A stretch of DNA of 64,000 nucleotides from Channa striata. Taxonomy: Eukaryota; Chordata; Actinopteri; Anabantiformes; Channidae. The position numbers were made by a program, and so were the translations under genes. The stretch is from NCBI GenBank assembly GCA_033026295.1, contig CM065179.1, positions 19,585,275 to 19,649,274 of the forward strand, written 5' to 3'. Under the pieces are notes generated by a model. The model saw nothing but the letters and a program-made list of their open reading frames with translations. It was not told where the DNA came from and did no database searches. Below are positions 63,757 to 64,000 of this stretch, piece by piece. Position 1 is the stretch's first letter. Each line of letters starts with the position of its first letter.

Positions 63757-64000
63757 GTTACGTGACAATGGGAGCAGTACCTCCAGGGCACTGGTCCCAG
63801 CAGGCATTCGCTGCCCAGACACCACTGGCCTTCGGGGTCCAGTCACCTCTAGGTCCGGTGGCCCAGGTGCTGCCAGGCGGCCAACCTCTCATCTGGGGCC
63901 AGGCCAACATTTTCCCTGCCACCCAGCAGCAGTGGGCAGCCATGGCAGCTGGAGCCTTTCCCCCCACAGCCTACCTCCCTGCCCAGCCCGTGGGCACCCT
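63757..64000 (+). CDS. dab1: dab1 coding exon 12 (residues 335-415), partial, continues past the window
   Basis: It begins after CATTAG; GT completes Gly335. It encodes GYVTMGAVPPGHW, close to mammalian GYVAMGAVLPSFW, and then a Gln/Pro/Ala-rich stretch including QPLIWGQANIFPATQQQW (mammals: QPIAWGQPGLFPATQQPW). It is open to the last base, with 244 nt seen. This is the long disordered C-terminal exon region of Dab1. The minus-strand 69-aa frame across it is a shadow. The stop codon is not in this window. Confidence 0.97.

Larger units (their letters stand above)
5101..64000 (+). other. dab1: dab1 gene (Disabled-1), 5' and central part, runs off the right edge
   Basis: Gene-level entry. Twelve coding exons on the + strand join in frame into 415 codons with no stop, and the order matches vertebrate Dab1: basic N-terminus, PTB domain, four-tyrosine cluster, Pro/Gln-rich tail. 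Dab1 is a cytoplasmic adaptor. Its PTB domain binds NPxY motifs of ApoER2 and VLDLR together with PI(4,5)P2, and Src-family kinases phosphorylate its tyrosines after Reelin binding to direct neuronal positioning. The 5' limit is approximate because the transcription start cannot be read from sequence. The 3' exons and stop codon lie outside the window. Teleosts may have two paralogues and I cannot say which one this is. Confidence 0.97.

Noticed and set aside
63758..63967. 69-aa minus-strand open frame over coding exon 12
   Set aside because: Antisense shadow of the Pro/Gln/Ala-rich Dab1 exon.

Overview
The window is vertebrate nuclear DNA, most likely from a teleost fish. Single coding exons of 39 to 244 nt sit in long introns. 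There are many (CA)n/(GT)n microsatellites, and fish-type dispersed repeats: a tRNA-derived SINE, a hAT-like non-autonomous transposon with terminal inverted repeats and a near-perfect 8-bp target duplication, and a palindromic MITE. No bacterial or viral genes were recognised.

One gene explains all the coding signal: the 5' and central part of dab1 (Disabled-1), on the + strand. Dab1 is the cytoplasmic adaptor of the Reelin pathway. Twelve coding exons could be placed by eye from the predicted protein and GT/AG splice sites. They give 415 codons plus 2 nt, open to the right edge. Coding exon 1 (27581-27650) carries the start Met. Exons 2-5 (43063-54816) encode the PTB domain that binds NPxY tails of lipoprotein receptors. 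Exons 5-8 (54697-57109) carry four tyrosine motifs in the order YQTI, YQYI, YQVP, YDVP. Exons 9-12 (60760-64000) encode the start of the low-complexity Pro/Gln/Ala-rich C-terminal region. The end of the gene lies beyond the window.

Layout: 1-4900 is non-coding upstream DNA with repeats. About 4980-6110 is a GC/CpG-rich region with an inverted CCAAT box, a GA-rich tract and a probable 5' exon ending in a perfect donor at 5373. Then come a ~22 kb 5' intron, the start-codon exon, a 15.4 kb intron, the PTB exons, the compact tyrosine-exon cluster (54.7-57.1 kb) and the C-terminal exons (60.8-64 kb). The leader contains several short upstream ORFs.

The most interesting points are these. Introns split the tyrosine motifs right after Tyr-Gln, so in-frame exon skipping would rewrite the SH2-docking sequence. 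Exon 9 is unusually His/Gln-rich and ends in a clathrin-box-like motif. Exon 3 is flanked by long UG repeats on both sides. The hAT-like and palindromic elements are well delimited. No separate new system was found, and most other long open frames are low-complexity artefacts. Homology calls rest on recalled knowledge of vertebrate Dab1; no database search was run.
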